NCBI GenBank assembly: GCA_027922465.2
Contig: BQMF02000664.1
Coordinates: forward strand, 1-64,000
DNA from: Turritopsis dohrnii
Lineage: Eukaryota > Cnidaria > Hydrozoa > Anthoathecata > Oceaniidae
DNA length: 64,000 nucleotides
Direction of reading: 5' to 3'
The position numbers and the translations under genes are program-made. Below the pieces are notes generated by a model, which was given only the letters and a program-made list of their open reading frames with translations, was not told the DNA's origin and made no database searches. Shown here one piece after another: positions 54,934 to 64,000 of the stretch; positions within the stretch are counted from its first letter, which is position 1, and each line of letters begins with the position of its first letter.

Positions 54934-55351
54934 GTATATGAAACATGGAATTTACTATGTAAACAAACAATCTTATTACGGCGATAGCAACGATTTTTAG
55001 TTTTTATTTACATTTCCTTTTCGAAAAAGATTTTTTTTTTCTCTCTTGGCGCACATTTGTCTTTAAAATATATTTTGCAGCTCATGCAAGTATATTTCTT
55101 TTGTTATAAATTCTGGTTATTAATTAAGCTACGTTTACATTAGCAAAAGATCCAATCACGTTCTTTTCCCAGTATTCGCCTGTTTCTCTCTGCGTTAAAT
55201 TTTCCAAAAGTGGAAAACAGCCTTTAGTATAAAAATAAAAATCTATTTCCAGATGGATGGTGTTTTTGTATCTATTCATATTATTGCGCCAGTTTTATTA
55301 TGTCGTTTTTCACCATTTGTTTCTTGTTTATAATTTGAGGTTTAATGCTTC

Positions 55352-56198
55352 CAGTGACGTATCCAGCGTTTTTTTGGGCAGACCGGTTAAATCTTGGAGT
55401 TCTCTCTCTCCCTTTTCGGCCACCATGGTTGGCGGAAATTTTTAAAACTTGAGCCTCCAGATGCTCTAAAAATACATTCATTGCTTGTGCCTGTTGTTAG
55501 ATTTCTTTATCAAACATTTTCTAAATTACGTAAAAGGAATAACAAAACACACTTCTCCGAGGATCTTCAAATAAAATGTTTCATGATGCAGCAAAAGATG
55601 CAGCATGAATCACACAATTCACAGTCGGACGTGACCTTACAAAAATTTTGTATTTGTTTTAATTTATTCTTCTGCACGTGCCACGCAGCAGGTATAGAAT
55701 ATTAAAAAGTTTCCTTTTTTTCTATAAACGTCATTATTCACTGCTTTCGTAAGATAAGCAACGAATACTCACTTTACGAATGAAAACTCCCGTTTCTTTT
55801 AAAATAACACGATTAAAAAAACTTTGCAGGTGCACGTTTTTATACGCGAAGGAAATTTGTGACGTTCCAGAGGAAATCTGGTTCTCATTCACTTTCTGAA
55901 AAACAAGCTAAAATTGTTTCTGCAAAAAGAAACCATGTGCTTGCCTTTTTCAAGAAGGTAACTCACTTGAGATTTAAGTGCACATGTTCGTACTTTCCGG
56001 TACATACGAACACCAGTTACAAACATGTACATATTTTTTTCTTTCTTTTCAAATGACAGACATAACATGATGAATAATTAATGACCTTTTTCGCACGATA
56101 TAAACAAAAAGAAAAAAGTTAAAAAAACTTTTTTGGGCGTTAGAGTTTGGGCGCCCAAACCGGTATACGGGCTGCCAAACGGCCTGGATACGTCGCTG
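55352..56198. mobile_element. hAT-like element, TSD GCTTC
   Basis: Left CAGTGACGTATCCAGCG and inverted right end (reversed: CAGCGACGTATCCAGGC). GCTTC flanks both sides (55347-55351 and 56199-56203). The interior has exon-like stretches (frame at about 55400-55640 with VVRFLYQTFSKLRKRNNKTH; a TTTGCAG-preceded stretch near 55830-55956 ending before GTAACT) but no recognised domain. Confidence 0.75.
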
Positions 56199-56544
56199 GC
56201 TTCTATTTTATTATGATACATAGAGAATCTACGATGATGAAAATCTTATTAACTTATTGACTTTATTCTTATAATTAACATCACTTCTGACTTACAAATC
56301 GATTTTTTGAAATCGCTTTTCGATTCAAGTGAATCGCTTTTCCGATTCAAGTGAATCGATTTTCCGATTCATGTGAATCGATTTTCCGATTCATGTGAAT
56401 CGCTTTTCCGATTCAAGTGAATCGCTTTTCCGATTCAAGTGAATCGCTTTTCCGATTCAAGTGAATCGCTTTTCCGATTATTTTGATTATTTTTAAAGAA
56501 TCGATTTTTCGCTTGTTATCCTTTTCCCATAAACCGTCACAATT

Positions 56545-56869
56545 TTGAAATTGTGACAAATTCAGATTCCCCACTGGTCCTAGCTGATGCAAGGGGATCT
56601 CTGGAAAGGGGAAAAGGCGTACAAAGTGACACAGGGTCCTGGCTGCGAAAGCATATCAACGCTGGCTACGTGTTGTGCTGATGGGACAGTTCTTGATCCG
56701 ATTATCATTTTCGCAGGAAAGAACATGCAAACTTCCTAACACATGGTATTCGATTTCGGATTCACCACTTGATGTCACTTGGGTTGGTTTGTTTGGACCA
56801 AACCAGCGCATAACCAAAAGCCAATTAGATAATTTGCTGGCTGACGTATGGCACAAGGGACTGTCGTCA
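56545..56869 (+). pseudogene. Pogo-family transposase, DDE region with internal deletion
   Basis: One frame reads NCDKFRFPTGPS, TGA, CKGISGKGKR; another VTQGPGCESISTLATCCADG and VLDPIIIFAGKNMQ; after a further frame change comes TWYSISDSPLDVTWVGLFGP to LADVWHKGLSS. This is the order of a jerky/Tigger-type DDE domain, starting at the first catalytic Asp block (NCD). The step from SDS to PLDV skips the usual stretch with the second Asp, so an internal deletion is likely. It is interrupted at 56869 by a hAT-like element with duplication of CGTCA; the reading continues at 58229 in the matching frame. Confidence 0.75.
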
Positions 56870-58223
56870 CAGCCCTCGTAATTCGGTTCTCTTGGCTTCG
56901 ACAAAATTTTTGCCGAAGCGAAGCTGGAATATCGTATTTTGCTTCGGCAACGCTTCGGCAAATTCATTCCCGCTATTTAAATCACTCTTATCTTTTAGCT
57001 TTGCCCCTTACCTAATAAATATAGCTGAAAAACCACCAAAATAGACAGACTTGAAGGTCTTCATGCGAAGAAACTTTTGTGACCTGGGAAGTTTGCGAAT
57101 CTTTGAAGTATTAAACTTAAAAAATATTATATTTTTCTTAACAGATTCCGCGAAAGTATCTCGGAATAAAGTTATTTCAATTCAATGACAACTAGTCAAT
57201 TGATTTTTCCCTCATAATAATGACCATCGCGAATAAATGGATTTGTATAGTCCTGAATAATTGTGGGTAAGGTGAAGAAAAAAAACAAATATCTTGCATC
57301 TTGTAAATTTCATAACTTTGTTTACAAAAAAGTGATACACTATCATAAAACCTAGAAAAAATATCGTAAAGTTACTTAGGGCTTTCAATATGGATAGGAA
57401 ACCCGTCTTCTCAATATGTAGAGAGCTGGAAACTAATTTGCTTTTTAATTTCATTGAATAACACGAAAATGAGTCCTGCTGGTACCACTTATGTTTTCAT
57501 ATTCTTTCGTTAGGTGAAGAAATGAATTCGTAGAACGAAGGAAATTTCAAAATTCCCTTAGCAACGGTGGTCGTTTTCCCTAGCAACAGAAAATTGGCGA
57601 GTAATTACTTAATATACCTAAGTTATCCTTCGTTGTCAATTGAGCACGAACACTAATGTAATAAGTTGAGCATGTTTTTCTATGTATCTTTTTCATTATA
57701 ATGAAATTTATACTCTTCTTCGAATATCGTAGAAACAAACTAAAAAAATGTTCTTATGAAAACCACGTGATGCAAGGAAGTTTCGTAACAACGAGTGTAG
57801 AACAAAGAGGAACTTCCTAAATAGTACTAGTTGTAACACGCACATTCTGTAAATAAAGTTTTAAATTCATCGAAAAAGGTTCATAGTATTTGTAAACAAA
57901 GTCTATAAATTGTTTTATGAAAAAAATTGATCTCAATCATTTCAAAACAAAGTGATCACGTGAAAATTAATTATAGACGACGACGACGACGAAACCCTAT
58001 TCAAATAGCCAGGTGGGTAAAGCCGCTGACTAATGAAAAAGCGGGCTGTAAGCGAAAAAATTTGTGATTGAGCGCAGAAACATAAAAATAAATATGGTGT
58101 CGAAGCTTGCAAAAAAGTTAAGAAAATGAATTTTTAAAAGGGAAAATAGGTTTGTTGTGAGAGGCTTTTGCTTTGGCAAATGCTTTGGCAATTGCCGACT
58201 GCCGAAGTGAATTACGAGGGCTG
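56870..58223. mobile_element. hAT-like element inside the pogo gene, TSD CGTCA
   Basis: Ends CAGCCCTCGTAATTC and its exact inverted copy (15 bp). CGTCA flanks both sides (56865-56869 and 58224-58228). Subterminal GCCGAAG/CTTCGGC motifs repeat near both ends. No transposase found. It carries a copy (57425-57620) of the repeat at 6178-6390 with CTTAGCAACGGTGGTCG. Confidence 0.85.
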
Positions 58224-58228
58224 CGTCA

Positions 58229-58508
58229 AAAACTGTCATTGCTGGATTTCAGCGTACCGGAATCTTCCCTGTGGATAGAACGAAATATCCTACTAGTCGA
58301 TACAACCCCGTTCTACTTGAACATTATAAATCGATGGACGACATCATGTTAACACCATCTAAGGCTCCTTCAGCGTCTACACCATTGGCTAGTTCACCAC
58401 CATGCACCACCATGCCGTAGAACATTAGCTGAACTGTTGTCAACTTCGTGTCAACAAAAGCATGACTGCTGTAACATTGTCAGAAAGGCAGGCGATAAAC
58501 CACCTCCA
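58229..58508 (+). pseudogene. Pogo-family transposase, C-terminal part
   Basis: The frame continues SKTVIAGFQRTGIFPVDRTK and YNPVLLEHYKSMDDIM, typical of the jerky/Tigger C-terminal region (VIAGFRxTGIxPxxR). After a TAG and a frame change it reads LAELLSTSCQQKHDCC to AGDKPPP. It is interrupted after CCTCCA at 58508 by the next element. Confidence 0.75.
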
Positions 58509-58758
58509 CAAGCCTCGAAATAATTTTTTGGGGACAGTCGGACAAAATGTCCGGTACATTTTAAATCTGGTCGGACATGTCCAATAACCATTACTTTCTG
58601 TCATAATAAACTTGATTAACTGTTGATAACACTAATAAATTACTTTTGCTTGAAAAATAAAAAAACAACTTAGCAACAAACAGTATGTTATTTTGATGAG
58701 AGATTAGTCTGTTATTGCCGCGGCGTTTTCTTCGATAGAACTTTCGAGTTTTCCTTAA

Positions 58759-59752
58759 GGATAGTCCATACCCTCCTAAGCATGATTTCAGTTTTTCCCT
58801 GATAATTTGAAATGTGTTGATTTTTTCTTATCAAAAGTATATATTTTCTGAATCCTTATTTAATTATCTGTCTAATGATCCATATTTTGTTTATTAAAAA
58901 TGAAAAGGACAGGAATTAGAAGAAAAAAAGTAAAATTTAGAACGCATTCAATTAAAAAGTTCCAACTGCCCTCCATTACACTTTTTTTTCAAACAAATTG
59001 CACTTTTGAAATCCATGATCATTTGTCGAAAAAAGTTTGCCACAGTTTTTTTTAAAACTCATTACTTCCAAAAATATAAAGCTTTTTGTTCATGACCCTA
59101 TAAAAACGTTGATTCTTTAACTTCAACTCTCCCTCACGGGGCGAATTCTGATTCTTTTCAAAATATGTGGCAAACTTTTTTGCGCAAAGGCCAACTGAAC
59201 AAAATGAAAAAACCCGCATGGTTATATCTCGTTCACAAGGGGAGTTGGAACTCTTTAAATGTTGGTCATCAAGCTAAAATTACTTTCAGAGAAAATCACA
59301 TTTAAAGATTTTTTCTTCTTCCATCGCTTGTGTAAACAAAATTGAATAGCGATCAAATTCTATTGTGAATGTGAGATGTTGGAATGTATGAAAAGTTAGA
59401 AAACTATCTCATTGAATAATGATAATGTGTATAATTATAAAGAAAACCACCTGGTTTTATTTTTAACGATAATAAAGCAAAATATTGAATACGAAAAGTA
59501 AACAAAGCCGAAAAAGTATGTATGGCGTCATGCATGTGCGTATATTGAGAGAAATCTCTTTTATTTCACCGAAAGATTAATGACTTGTGTAAACAAAGAT
59601 TTTTTTGCCTTTTGGTTTTTGCTAATAACTCCATAATTATTTGGAATTTTAAAATTCTGATTGCAGAATCTGTTTTTAAATAAAAAATTGAAAGGAAATA
59701 TTGAAAAAAATTTTTTTTCAAAAAAATTCACCTCGGAGGGTATGGACTATCC
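58759..59752. mobile_element. TTAA-target element (piggyBac- or Kolobok-like), nested
   Basis: Ends GGATAGTCCATACCCTCC and its exact inverted copy (18 bp), flanked by TTAA (58755-58758 and 59753-59756). 994 bp, no coding gene. It lies inside the CAAGCCTC element, which lies inside the pogo gene. Confidence 0.85.
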
Positions 59753-59889
59753 TTAACGCAATAAATAGAACTTTCGACTTCAGAATTAATCATCTCATTG
59801 ACAAAAAAACAAAATTCAAAAGAAAAATGGAAAAACTAAAGGTTTGACATATTAAAAACCTAGGAAGTCCTCATATTCATTATCATCGC

Positions 59890-60065
59890 CAAACGAATCA
59901 TTAAAAAAGGTATCATCTGCCTCTTCTTCACTCGAGCTACTAGTGAGGCAAGTTTCCGTTTAAAACCAGTGTATGGTTTATACTGCAATCTCTTTCGTTG
60001 ATTTGGCCGCCTGCCCTTTTCCTCCACCCACAATTTTATGGCATTGGATGGGTCATAATCTTCTA
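59890..60065 (-). pseudogene. hAT transposase C-terminal fragment
   Basis: The minus-strand frame reads SIEDYDPSNAIKLWVEEKGR then RPNQRKRLQYKPY, resembling the DPxxAIxLWxxxxxRRPN tail of KIAA1586-like hAT transposases. It lies near the right end of the 58509-60483 element, in the expected inverted orientation for its own transposase gene. Only the last 60 or so codons remain. Confidence 0.5.
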
Positions 60066-60489
60066 TGGATGGGCTATCTTCCAGGATAAAAAGTTGCGCA
60101 AATCGAATTGAATTTAATCCGATTGAGCACCTGGCACTTTTATTTCTTAAAATGAAAGATCAATTTCTGTATGCACAAAAGGAAGGTTTCGTAACTTTTC
60201 AGAGTGCGTTTCATTTTCATTCGAAATTGATTGATGGAAAGATTATCATTTAAGTCCTTTTCAGTGAGTCTTAAATTGATTTCCGATATAATTGCGGAAG
60301 ACTAATCGAAGAAAAATTTAATTTAACTTTTTGTTGCTTTACAATAACGACGGCGGTATTTGCGAAGTAAACTATCACATGAAAACATGTCAGACAAAAA
60401 GTCAGGCCAGAACTGATTTCAGTCGGACAATTTTGAGTCTGGGTCGGACAATGTCCGATGTCCGACCGCTATTTCGAGGCTTGCCTCCA

Positions 60490-60755
60490 CTTCCACCTGG
60501 AAAAAATGGATTCTGACATGGAGTCTTGTTGACGAATTGATAGAAAGAAATTGCTCTCTGCACAGTGATCAGAGCTTTAGTAGTTTTACCAGCTTCCAAG
60601 AGATCATTGTGCAGAAAAAGAAAAAGAGCAATGAATTTGTGGAAAAACAGCCATGTAAAAAGCGGCAGAAACTTCAAACGCGTTCGCCTGTGATAACTAG
60701 TGAAGAATTTTTGGCAAAGATTGATTTTCATCAATATTTGGTATATATTTGGTGA
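60490..60755 (+). pseudogene. Pogo-family transposase, C-terminal tail
   Basis: After the nested element the frame reads LPPGKNGF, a TGA, then DELIERNCSLHSDQSF and a basic stretch IIVQKKKKSNEFVEKQPCKK, ending VITSEEFLAKIDFHQ. The last motif resembles the ITSEExL tail seen in some Tigger-type transposases. The join to 58508 is in frame once one CCTCCA is counted. Confidence 0.55.
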
Positions 60756-61054
60756 TGTTTTTCATGTTGTTAGTGCTTTGTAATGGTTAAACAATTTACG
60801 GTATTTGTGGTTTGTCAATCAGGTTTAGAAATGATTGAGCAATTTTGGTAGAAACAGTGCTGATGTATGGTGGGTTGAACCATATGATTTATTTTCTTGT
60901 TTCTGTTTTGTTATATCATAGGTGTTTTGGTATTTTAATGTTGTTTGATATCCTGTGCTTTTTCATAAATTGGTTTTGCTTTGTTAAAGATTTGCTTGTT
61001 GAAGATTAGATTCAAAAAAATCAATTTTTAGCTTCAAATAATCGAAAAATAGAT

Positions 61055-61093
61055 AGAAATTTAGCTTGTTATCCTTTTCCATAAACTGTCACA
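61055..61093 (+). mobile_element. Solo end of the AATCG TIR family
   Basis: GCTTGTTATCCTTTTCCATA then AACTGTCACA matches the right end of 54079-56540, preceded by TTTTTAGCTTCAAATAATCG. The left partner was not found. Confidence 0.65.
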
Positions 61094-61161
61094 TATCAGG
61101 AAAATATATCAAATATTGAACTTGAATAACACGACTCTTTCCAATTTTTTATATCCAATAC

Positions 61162-63497
61162 CAGGCTTTTCATTAAGACGCGATCGATCGCTCTCCCGCT
61201 TGGTAGGGAGCTCGTAAAAAGATGTTGGCGATCAATTAATCGCTCTCATCAATTACATTGGGTTCTATATTTTTGATTCAAATAAAAAACATCCCAATGT
61301 TTGTTTTTCTCTTCTCTTCTTGGTTATGCAACGCAATTCTTTTTGATAACGGGGAGAGAATAAAATTTTCGAAAGATAAATATTGTTTTAAGTTAATTAA
61401 TAAAATTCGATGAGTTAGAGATATCTTTTTTATTTCTTTTTCCTTAATACACCTGTTAAAGGATCAGAGCACCTGATAAACATTTTGTAAAGATACTTAA
61501 AAACTTTTCAATTTTTCTTCCATTGCAAAAACATGTCGCAAAAGTAGCCAATGAAAAACATTATTTAAAATTGCACTGGTAACAAGGTTGCTTTGTTTTC
61601 TTGAGACAATGGTAAAAAGAGAATGAAAAAGAAGAGTAAGAAAAAAGTTATGAATAATAAATTTTTTCTTTAAAATGTTAATAATCAAATGTAATGCGTC
61701 GATTATTGGCATCATTTTTAAGATGCGCGCGGGCGACGATAAACAAAGGATTAATTAGAAGCAGCTTTATAAAGCTATATTTTTTATTTTTTCTTTCCTA
61801 TGTTGCTTCTTCTTTCATTCAAAGAATGTATGGGAGCCTAAAAGCAATGACGTAATAACTTTTTTATCTGCGAGCTGCGAGCAGATTCTTTTTTGTTTAT
61901 GAAGACATTCTATTGCAATTTCATTCTAATTGTGCTAAAGTTCGATGTAAAATTTTTATTTTGCTAAGATGTCGAAAGGAAACTCTGTGAAGCTAAAAAC
62001 ATTTTTGGGTTGGCAAAAATCCTAAGTTATCGGGTGCAAAACATAAGTAAAAGATGGTGTTACTTATGTTAACTTTGTATGGTGCAAGGTTTTTGCTCGG
62101 AATGAAGCTGTTATTCGAGTAGATAAAGCCTGCAAGGGAGAGGTAGTAGAGGCAATGTGTCAAGAACATTGTTTTCAATGGTGGAATATGATGGTTTTAA
62201 GTTCACCTCTTTTTTCCATTTCTTCAACTTGCTTTTAGAAACACCAATTAGCTCTGCGATCGTAGTATCGTAAAAATTCTTAATGTTCTTATCGCTTATC
62301 ATCTTGAATAAAAAAGGCAAACCAGTCTGACTGAAATTAGTGGTATATTACCAAACTTTTCGTCTTCGAGGAATGGGGGTAGTGGCGAAAGGAAAGTCAG
62401 TCAGAACCCCTAGGATTGTACATTATGAGTGTACTTTCCTAGTACAGGCATTCTTCGAGGCGTGCGGTTGTTCGCACGCCTGTTTTTTATATGTGGCGTG
62501 CGATCGACTGCACGCCTGAAATTTTGTATGTTTGCCTAATCTTTTACAAACAAGTGGGGGACGTTTAAACTTGTGAACCCCAAACACAAGGACTGGTGTC
62601 AATACATTTAAGGTTGACTCTCGCAGTCTTAACTTTTCTTGTCTGATAATGTTTAAACCTGAAGTCCTCTATGGCTAGAGAATAAATCTTTCAATAAGAG
62701 AACTAGTGTGGTTGTCAAAGTATAAGAAACACAGACAAGCAATCTGTTCGCGAACGCATTTGATCGTACATGTAATTAACAATTATGAAGGAAAATCGCG
62801 CTTTCATAATCTTTGATCTTTTGAGAAAAGAAATGAAAATTCATTCATTATCAAACATTGATCGACTGCACAACGTAAAAAAGTTTCTTCGATAACTTTT
62901 GAAAAAATGATCATTCATTTTCATTCATTTTAAGACGTCACGATAGTATTCCTGCTGTCAGCTGTCTTTGAAAATATTTAAGCATGAGAAGATGAAAAGT
63001 TTACGTGCTTCATTCAAAAAAATATCTATAAGCAAAAACAGTTGACAATTTCTGTTTCAATATTGCGAAACATGCTGCAACGTGATACGATATAAATTGA
63101 TAAACACGTTTTCGAATGTAAATTTCATATTCGACTTTTTTAATAACACATGGAAGAAATTATGTATCTCTTTTCGTCGTGGTCGATAACGTCATCAAAA
63201 ACTTCTTTTCAAGAAGATTAATAGAAAAACTTTTTTCATGAACAAGATTAGTTAAAGCCTTTTTGATATGCAACTGGTACTTTAAAGTTAACAAATATTT
63301 AAATAAATTCCGCTGCGTCTAGACAGTGCCAGCTCTTTTTTTACGTTACAAGAATGAATGTATATAATCTTTTTAAGCTTCGCACTCCATCACACGCCTA
63401 AAAATTAGATGGCGTGCGATGATCGCCATATTTTTGAAGTTTTAAATTCAGGTGTGGGGTAGTCGCGCGTCGCCCTTTTTATTCCTGACAAGGCCTG
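61162..63497. mobile_element. Decayed relative of the intact hAT element
   Basis: A left end CAGGCTTTTCATTAAGACGC resembles the 49952 terminus, and a right end (reversed: CAGGCCTTGTCAGGAAT) ends at 63497. GCGTGCGATCG-type palindromes lie at 62455-62515 and 63400-63475. A transposase exon-1 relic lies inside. Flanks show no target duplication, so the two ends may be from different copies. The segment 62545-62650 resembles 47625-47720 (GGGGGACGTTT, GAACCCCAAACAC). Confidence 0.45.
61969..62130 (+). pseudogene. hAT transposase exon-1 relic
   Basis: The frame starts MSKGNSVKLKTFLGWQKS, has a TAA and a second stop, then reads VTYVNFVWCKVFARNEAVIR. It aligns to exon 1 of the intact gene at 50354 (TTKGNIVKLQTFMKWG, then YVNEVWCKVCARNKDAM). 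The first zinc-finger Cys is kept while the second is Phe here. No later exon was recognised. Confidence 0.75.
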
Positions 63498-63878
63498 TAG
63501 TACAAGCAAATCGGCTGATTCCGTTATGGAAGTAGGTAGAGGAAGTTTGGAACTTTCTAAGGGTGCCGAACATAATTTTTGTAGTTGTCTGAATGTTTGA
63601 AAAGACCTAAGTAGTTCTTATTTTTGACGAGAGTGTTTATCGCAAAATTCAAAAATCGCACGCGTCAAAATTGATTTACGAGAGCGATTTGCCTAAATTT
63701 TTGCGATATTTTATTTATCAGATCTTTTCTTAACCTTACCAATGTAACTGGTACCTTTGGAATATATGATGCCCATAATATTTTTCCAATGTTATATCTG
63801 TCTTTTCTCTTAAGATTTCAAAGTATTATGTGAAAAGTTAATTCTGAATTTTTTATTTATTATTGATAGGCTTACAAG
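62660..63878. promoter_or_regulatory. Upstream region and 5' leader of the MO25-like gene
   Basis: No coding frame. An acceptor-like TTATTATTGATAG at 63861-63869 precedes the first coding exon, so a 5' untranslated exon further upstream is likely. Promoter elements could not be placed. Confidence 0.3.
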
Positions 63879-63986
63879 ATGCCACTTTTTGGGTCATCAA
63901 AGAAGAGTCCACAAGATATTGGCAAGAATTTGGAAGAATCATTAGTCATACTACAGAATGATACATCAGGAAAAAGATCCGAAAAG
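63879..63986 (+). CDS. cab39: MO25/Cab39-like scaffold protein, first coding exon (partial)
   Basis: The frame reads MPLFGSSKKSPQDIGKNLEE and continues SLVILQNDTSGKRSEK, matching the start of MO25/Cab39 proteins (MPxFGxxxKSPxDIxKNLxESxxxLE...). From family knowledge, MO25 is a cytosolic helical-repeat scaffold that binds the pseudokinase STRAD and activates LKB1 and STE20-family kinases, acting in polarity and energy control. A GTTGTG donor-like site follows the last Lys codon at 63987, close to where animal orthologs continue with another exon; reading on in frame gives only VVYY before the window ends. It could also be the Cab39-like paralog. This is the clearest host gene in the window, with no sign of decay. 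Confidence 0.8.
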
Positions 63987-64000
63987 GTTGTGTATTACCA

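Larger units (their letters stand above)
54079..56540. mobile_element. TIR element with AATCGCTTTTCCGATT subterminal repeats
   Basis: Ends GTGACGGTTTATGGGAAAAG continue identically for about 36 bp (to AACAAGCGAAAAA) in inverted orientation; AATT flanks both sides (54075-54078 and 56541-56544). Next to both ends are tandem units of about 20 bp, AATCGCTTTTCCGATTCAAG (about 54190-54270 and 56300-56490). No transposase. It contains a fragment of the AACGTTATA family at 54300-54933 and a hAT-like element at 55352-56198. A third copy of its end lies at 61055-61093. Confidence 0.8.
58509..60483. mobile_element. hAT-like element inside the pogo C-terminal region, TSD CCTCCA
   Basis: Ends CAAGCCTCGAAATA and its exact inverted copy (14 bp). 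CCTCCA flanks both sides (58503-58508 and 60484-60489). GTCGGACA/TGTCCGAC motifs repeat near both ends. On the minus strand at about 60065-59890 a hAT C-terminal-like frame reads YDPSNAIKLWVEEKGRRPNQ, supporting hAT identity. Confidence 0.8.

Noticed and set aside
1..64000. CRISPR array or prokaryotic operons
   Set aside because: No regular short repeats with unique spacers; introns, LINEs and eukaryotic DNA transposons show this is a eukaryotic genome.

Overview
The window is AT-rich eukaryotic DNA, most likely from an invertebrate animal. Cnidarian is my inference, from the mix of CR1-like LINEs, PIF/Harbinger, hAT, pogo and IS3-like DNA transposons and a short intron-containing animal gene at the right edge. 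There is no bacterial gene structure. Nearly all recognisable coding capacity belongs to transposable elements (TEs). The clearest host gene is the first coding exon of a MO25/Cab39-type scaffold protein (63879 to 63986), cut by the window end. Two weaker host candidates are a secreted Cys-rich exon (12260 to 11724, minus) and a short first coding exon (21877 to 21991).

Layout. 0-12 kb: a CXC-domain TE protein relic, a 7.9 kb terminal-inverted-repeat (TIR) element with nested foldbacks, and a 1.57 kb element rich in the AACGTTATA motif. 12-22 kb: a mariner-like MITE (short non-autonomous inverted-repeat element), a broken Ulp1-type protease, a small acidic spliced gene facing a broken Myb-like gene, and one arm of a large inverted repeat. 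22.5-26 kb: a two-gene PIF/Harbinger transposon directly abutting a Harbinger MITE, with the second inverted-repeat arm beyond. 28-35 kb: a GGCC-rich foldback, then an IS3-like transposon whose right end was duplicated (181 bp) by insertion of a LINE with an uninterrupted 1040-residue ORF. 36-42 kb: LTR-element and LINE relics, including a CR1-like LINE with an SGNH esterase. 42.1-44.2 kb: four tandem units of about 520-564 bp. 46-61 kb: a pogo-family transposase gene broken into several pieces by nested elements, among them an intact four-exon hAT transposon. 61-63.5 kb: a decayed relative of that hAT element.

How the parts relate. The Harbinger Myb-like protein and transposase would normally act together, but the transposase is frameshifted here. 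The hAT element (49952-53748) and the LINE (31500-34804) are the only apparently intact autonomous elements. Several insertion events can be ordered by reading frame and target-site duplications (TSDs): a TTAA element sits in an hAT-like element, which sits in the pogo C-terminal exon.
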